Source of the DNA: Alicyclobacillus mali NBRC 102425
Lineage (GTDB): Bacteria > Bacillota > Bacilli > Alicyclobacillales > Alicyclobacillaceae
Direction of reading: 5' to 3'
NCBI RefSeq assembly: GCF_001570745.1
Contig: NZ_BCSG01000003.1
Span: forward strand, 62,001-126,000
DNA: 64,000 bases
Made by a program: the position numbers and the translations under genes. This document shows positions 61,149 to 64,000 of this stretch, in pieces. The notes beneath the pieces were generated by a model, which was given only the letters and a program-made list of their open reading frames with translations, made no database searches and was not told where the DNA came from. The number at the start of each line of letters is the position of its first letter. Positions within the stretch are counted from its first letter, which is position 1.

Positions 61149-61176
61149 GAGAAGGCGGCCTGATGACCGCCTTCTC
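61149..61176 (-). terminator. Hairpin after tuf
   Basis: GAGAAGGCGG-N8-CCGCCTTCTC is a perfect 10-bp stem, 33 bp after the tuf stop. There is no U-tract, so it may be a pausing or factor-dependent terminator, or protect the mRNA 3' end. The superoperon promoter follows 60 bp further. Confidence 0.6.
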
Positions 61177-61209
61177 ACCATTGCTATGCACTTGCCGCGC
61201 GGAACGGCG

Positions 61210-62397
61210 TTATTGCGTGATCTTGGTCACGACGCCAGCGCCGACCGTACGACCGCCCTCGCGAATCGAGAAGCGCGTACCCTCCTCGACAGCGATGGGA
61301 GCGATGAGCTCCACAGACATGGAGATGTTGTCGCCAGGCATCACCATCTCGGTGCCCTCCGGCAACTGGACAACCCCCGTGACGTCTGTCGTACGGAAGT
61401 AGAATTGCGGCCGATAGCCGTTGAAGAACGGCGTGTGGCGGCCACCTTCTTCTTTCGTCAGGACGTAAACCTCAGCCTCGAACTTCGTGTGAGGGTTGAT
61501 GCTGCCAGGTTTGCAGAGAACCTGTCCACGCTCCACGTCCTTGCGCTCCACGCCGCGCAACAGAGCACCGATGTTGTCACCCGCCTGCGCCTCGTCGAGG
61601 AGCTTCCGGAACATCTCGATACCTGTCGCAACCGTCTTGCGGCGGTCCTCACGCAGGCCCACGATCTCGACCTCGTCACCGACCTTCAACGTGCCGCGCT
61701 CCACACGACCCGTCGCCACGGTACCACGACCGGTGATGGTGAACACGTCCTCGACCGGCATGAGGAACGGCTTCGACGTGTCGCGCTCCGGCGTCGGGAT
61801 GTACTCGTCCACCGCGGCCATGAGCTCGTCGATCTTCGCAACCCACTGCGGATCGCCTTCCAGAGCCTTCAGAGCGGAACCGCGGACAACCGGCACATCG
61901 TCGCCAGGGAACTCATACTCGTTGAGAAGCTCGCGAACTTCCATCTCGACGAGATCGAGCAGTTCCTCGTCGTCCACCATGTCACACTTGTTGAGGAACA
62001 CGACGATGTACGGAACGCCGACCTGCCGGGACAGGAGGATGTGCTCGCGGGTCTGCGGCATCGGGCCGTCAGCAGCGGACACCACGAGGATGGCGCCGTC
62101 CATCTGCGCAGCACCGGTGATCATGTTCTTCACGTAGTCAGCGTGCCCAGGGCAGTCCACGTGCGCGTAGTGGCGGTTGTCGGTCTCATACTCGACGTGC
62201 GCCGTGTTGATGGTGATACCGCGCTCGCGCTCTTCCGGAGCCCTGTCAATGTCCTCGTAACGCTGCGCCTTTGCCTTACCCTTCGCAGCCAACACGGACG
62301 TGATGGCAGCGGTCAGGGTCGTCTTGCCATGGTCGACGTGGCCGATGGTCCCAATGTTGACGTGGGGTTTCGTGCGCTCAAATTTCTCCTTAGCCAC
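61210..62397 (-). CDS. tuf: Elongation factor Tu
   Basis: This 395-residue GTPase has the P-loop [10 protein letters not shown] (about residues 19-28), switch [15 protein letters not shown], switch [14 protein letters not shown], the guanine-specificity NKCDMVDD and SALKALEGD. Domains II and III follow. It delivers aminoacyl-tRNA to the ribosome. It lies 13 bp after fusA in the str operon and before the S10 operon. Confidence 0.99.
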   Translation of the reverse strand: MAKEKFERTKPHVNIGTIGHVDHGKTTLTAAITSVLAAKGKAKAQRYEDIDRAPEERERGITINTAHVEYETDNRHYAHVDCPGHADYVKNMITGAAQMDGAILVVSAADGPMPQTREHILLSRQVGVPYIVVFLNKCDMVDDEELLDLVEMEVRELLNEYEFPGDDVPVVRGSALKALEGDPQWVAKIDELMAAVDEYIPTPERDTSKPFLMPVEDVFTITGRGTVATGRVERGTLKVGDEVEIVGLREDRRKTVATGIEMFRKLLDEAQAGDNIGALLRGVERKDVERGQVLCKPGSINPHTKFEAEVYVLTKEEGGRHTPFFNGYRPQFYFRTTDVTGVVQLPEGTEMVMPGDNISMSVELIAPIAVEEGTRFSIREGGRTVGAGVVTKITQ

Positions 62398-62410
62398 CAG
62401 AGTTCACTCC

Positions 62411-64000
62411 TTATTCGCCTTTGTTCTTCTTGATAATCCCCTCTGCAACGTTCCGCGGAACCTCGTCGTAATAGGCGAGTTCCATCGAATACGTGCCGCG
62501 CCCTTGCGTGCGCGACCGCAGAGAGGTCGAATAACCAAACATCTCAGCCAGAGGCACATAGGCCTTGATGACGCTGGCGTTGCCGCGCGTCTCCATGCCC
62601 TCCACGCGGCCGCGGCGGGCGTTGACGTCGCCCAGAATATCACCCATGTACTCCTCGGGCACCGTCACTTCGACGCGCATGACAGGTTCGAGGAGGGTGG
62701 GATTCGCCTTCTCGGCACCAGCCTTCAGCGCCATGGATCCGGCGATTTTGAAGGCCATTTCGCTGGAGTCCACCTCGTGATACGAGCCGTCGTACAGCGT
62801 GGCCTTGATGTCTACCAGCGGATAACCCGCCAGCACGCCATTGCGCATGGCCTCCTGGATGCCTTCTTCGACAGCGGGGATGTACTCCTTCGGCACCACA
62901 CCGCCGACGATCTTGTTCTCGAACACGAAGCCCTGCCCGCGCTCGAGCGGCTCCAAAATGATCTTGACGTGGCCATATTGGCCGCGCCCGCCCGACTGCC
63001 GGACGAAGCGCCCCTCTTGATCCACGCGCTTCGTGATGGTCTCGCGGTACGCCACCTGGGGCTTGCCCACGTTGCACTCGACCTTGAACTCGCGCTGCAT
63101 GCGGTCGACGATGATCTCCAGGTGCAGCTCGCCCATTCCCTGGATGATGGTCTGACCCGTCTCCTGGTCCGTGTACGTCCGGAAGGTCGGATCCTCTTCG
63201 GCGAGCTTCTGGAGCGCGAGCGCCATCTTGTCCTGGTCCGCCTTGGTCTTCGGCTCGATGGACACCGAGATGACCGGGTCCGGGAAGTCCATGGACTCCA
63301 GAACGACGACGTTCTTCTCGTCGCACAAAGTGTCGCCCGTGGTGGTATCCTTGAGTCCCACAGCAGCGGCGATGTCGCCCGCGTAGACCTCTTCGATCTC
63401 CTCGCGGTGATTGGCGTGCATCTGCAAGATGCGTCCAATACGCTCGCGCTTGCCCTTGGTCGAGTTCAGCACGTACGAGCCCGACTGCAGCGTGCCTGAG
63501 TACACGCGGAAGAAGGCCAGCTTTCCGACGAACGGGTCGCTCATAATCTTAAACGCGAGCGCCGCAAACGGCTCGGTGTCGGACGAGTGGCGCTCCACCT
63601 CTTGACCCTCGGGCGTGAAGCCTTTGATGGCCGGGATGTCGTTCGGTGCCGGGAGATACTCCACGACGGCATCCAACATCGGCTGGACGCCCTTGTTGCG
63701 GTAGGAAGATCCGCACAGCACCGGGAAGAGGACGCCTTTGCAGGTGCCCTCGCGGAGCCCCGCCTTGATCTCTTCGATGGTCAGCTCTTCGCCCTCGAGG
63801 TACTTCATCATGAGTTCCTCGTTGACCTCGGCGACGGCCTCGATCATCTCAGCGCGCTTTTCCTCGGCGAGCGACTGCATCTCCGGCGGGATGTCCGTGT
63901 TCTCGGCGCGCGTGCCGAGATCGTCCGTGTAAATGATGGCCTTCATCTCGATGAGATCGACCATTCCCTTGAACGTGTCCTCCGCGCCGATGGGCAGCTG
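62411..64000 (-). CDS. fusA: Elongation factor G, C-terminal part
   Basis: The gene runs off the right edge; 529 C-terminal residues are present, the reading frame continuing unbroken to base 64000 ([16 protein letters not shown] at the edge, the late G-domain). Domain II ([20 protein letters not shown]), domain IV ([30 protein letters not shown]) and domain V ([20 protein letters not shown]) are intact. EF-G drives translocation and recycling. It is followed by tuf after 13 bp, so str genes rpsL and rpsG are expected just outside the window. Confidence 0.98.
   Translation of the reverse strand, partial: QLPIGAEDTFKGMVDLIEMKAIIYTDDLGTRAENTDIPPEMQSLAEEKRAEMIEAVAEVNEELMMKYLEGEELTIEEIKAGLREGTCKGVLFPVLCGSSYRNKGVQPMLDAVVEYLPAPNDIPAIKGFTPEGQEVERHSSDTEPFAALAFKIMSDPFVGKLAFFRVYSGTLQSGSYVLNSTKGKRERIGRILQMHANHREEIEEVYAGDIAAAVGLKDTTTGDTLCDEKNVVVLESMDFPDPVISVSIEPKTKADQDKMALALQKLAEEDPTFRTYTDQETGQTIIQGMGELHLEIIVDRMQREFKVECNVGKPQVAYRETITKRVDQEGRFVRQSGGRGQYGHVKIILEPLERGQGFVFENKIVGGVVPKEYIPAVEEGIQEAMRNGVLAGYPLVDIKATLYDGSYHEVDSSEMAFKIAGSMALKAGAEKANPTLLEPVMRVEVTVPEEYMGDILGDVNARRGRVEGMETRGNASVIKAYVPLAEMFGYSTSLRSRTQGRGTYSMELAYYDEVPRNVAEGIIKKNKGE

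Overview
The window is about 64 kb of a GC-rich, low-repeat chromosome from an endospore-forming Firmicute. The evidence is the gene set: csoR/copZ, the Asp23-AmaP envelope module, cdaA-cdaR-glmM-glmS with a glmS ribozyme, the sporulation/germination genes pdaB, gerD and cwlD, and Zn-ribbon forms of S14, L36, S4 and adenylate kinase. High GC with this gene order fits a thermoacidophile such as Alicyclobacillus; that assignment is inference, since no rRNA is present. No tRNA, rRNA, CRISPR array, prophage or intact insertion sequence was seen.

Layout. 1-3.7 kb: truncated dam, copper module copZ-csoR with a CsoR-type operator, a 630-bp stretch without a recognised gene, then an Asp23 cluster (Asp23 fused to a repetitive helical tail, AmaP, DUF2273, and a convergent second Asp23). 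3.9-8.9 kb: Lrp regulator plus aminotransferase, an MFS transporter, and a zinc alcohol dehydrogenase divergent from a TetR regulator.

9-31.5 kb: a nucleobase catabolic island. The minus-strand left arm encodes reductive pyrimidine breakdown: an NCS1 permease, dihydropyrimidinase, PreT/PreA dihydropyrimidine dehydrogenase, beta-ureidopropionase and a class III aminotransferase. Upstream lie an M20 hydrolase and a purine-type deaminase. The centre and right arm encode purine breakdown: OHCU decarboxylase, uricase, HIU hydrolase, the regulator PucR, allantoinase, allantoate amidohydrolase and a five-gene xanthine dehydrogenase operon in pucABCDE order. Together they should take xanthine to ureidoglycolate and uracil to beta-alanine or its semialdehyde.

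31.7-43.9 kb: an unknown membrane protein, a CotS/APH-like kinase, glmS (ribozyme-controlled), glmM, cdaR, cdaA, an SGNH hydrolase, and the spore genes pdaB, gerD, mrp/salA, an unknown exported protein and cwlD.

44-64 kb: the S10-spc-alpha ribosomal protein superoperon on the minus strand, transcribed from a near-consensus sigma-A promoter at 61.07 kb and ending in a strong terminator after rpsI at 44.05 kb. It is preceded by tuf and a fusA gene that runs off the right edge. It differs from Bacillus subtilis in having rpsD inside the alpha operon, no map between adk and infA, no ECF transporter genes between rplQ and truA, and a strongly structured 232-nt insertion between rpmJ and rpsM.

No wholly new multi-gene system is evident. 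The best candidates for novelty are the rpmJ-rpsM structured RNA, the Asp23-tail fusion, a duplicated 19-bp element in the uricase promoter region, and an M20 hydrolase with an altered metal site.
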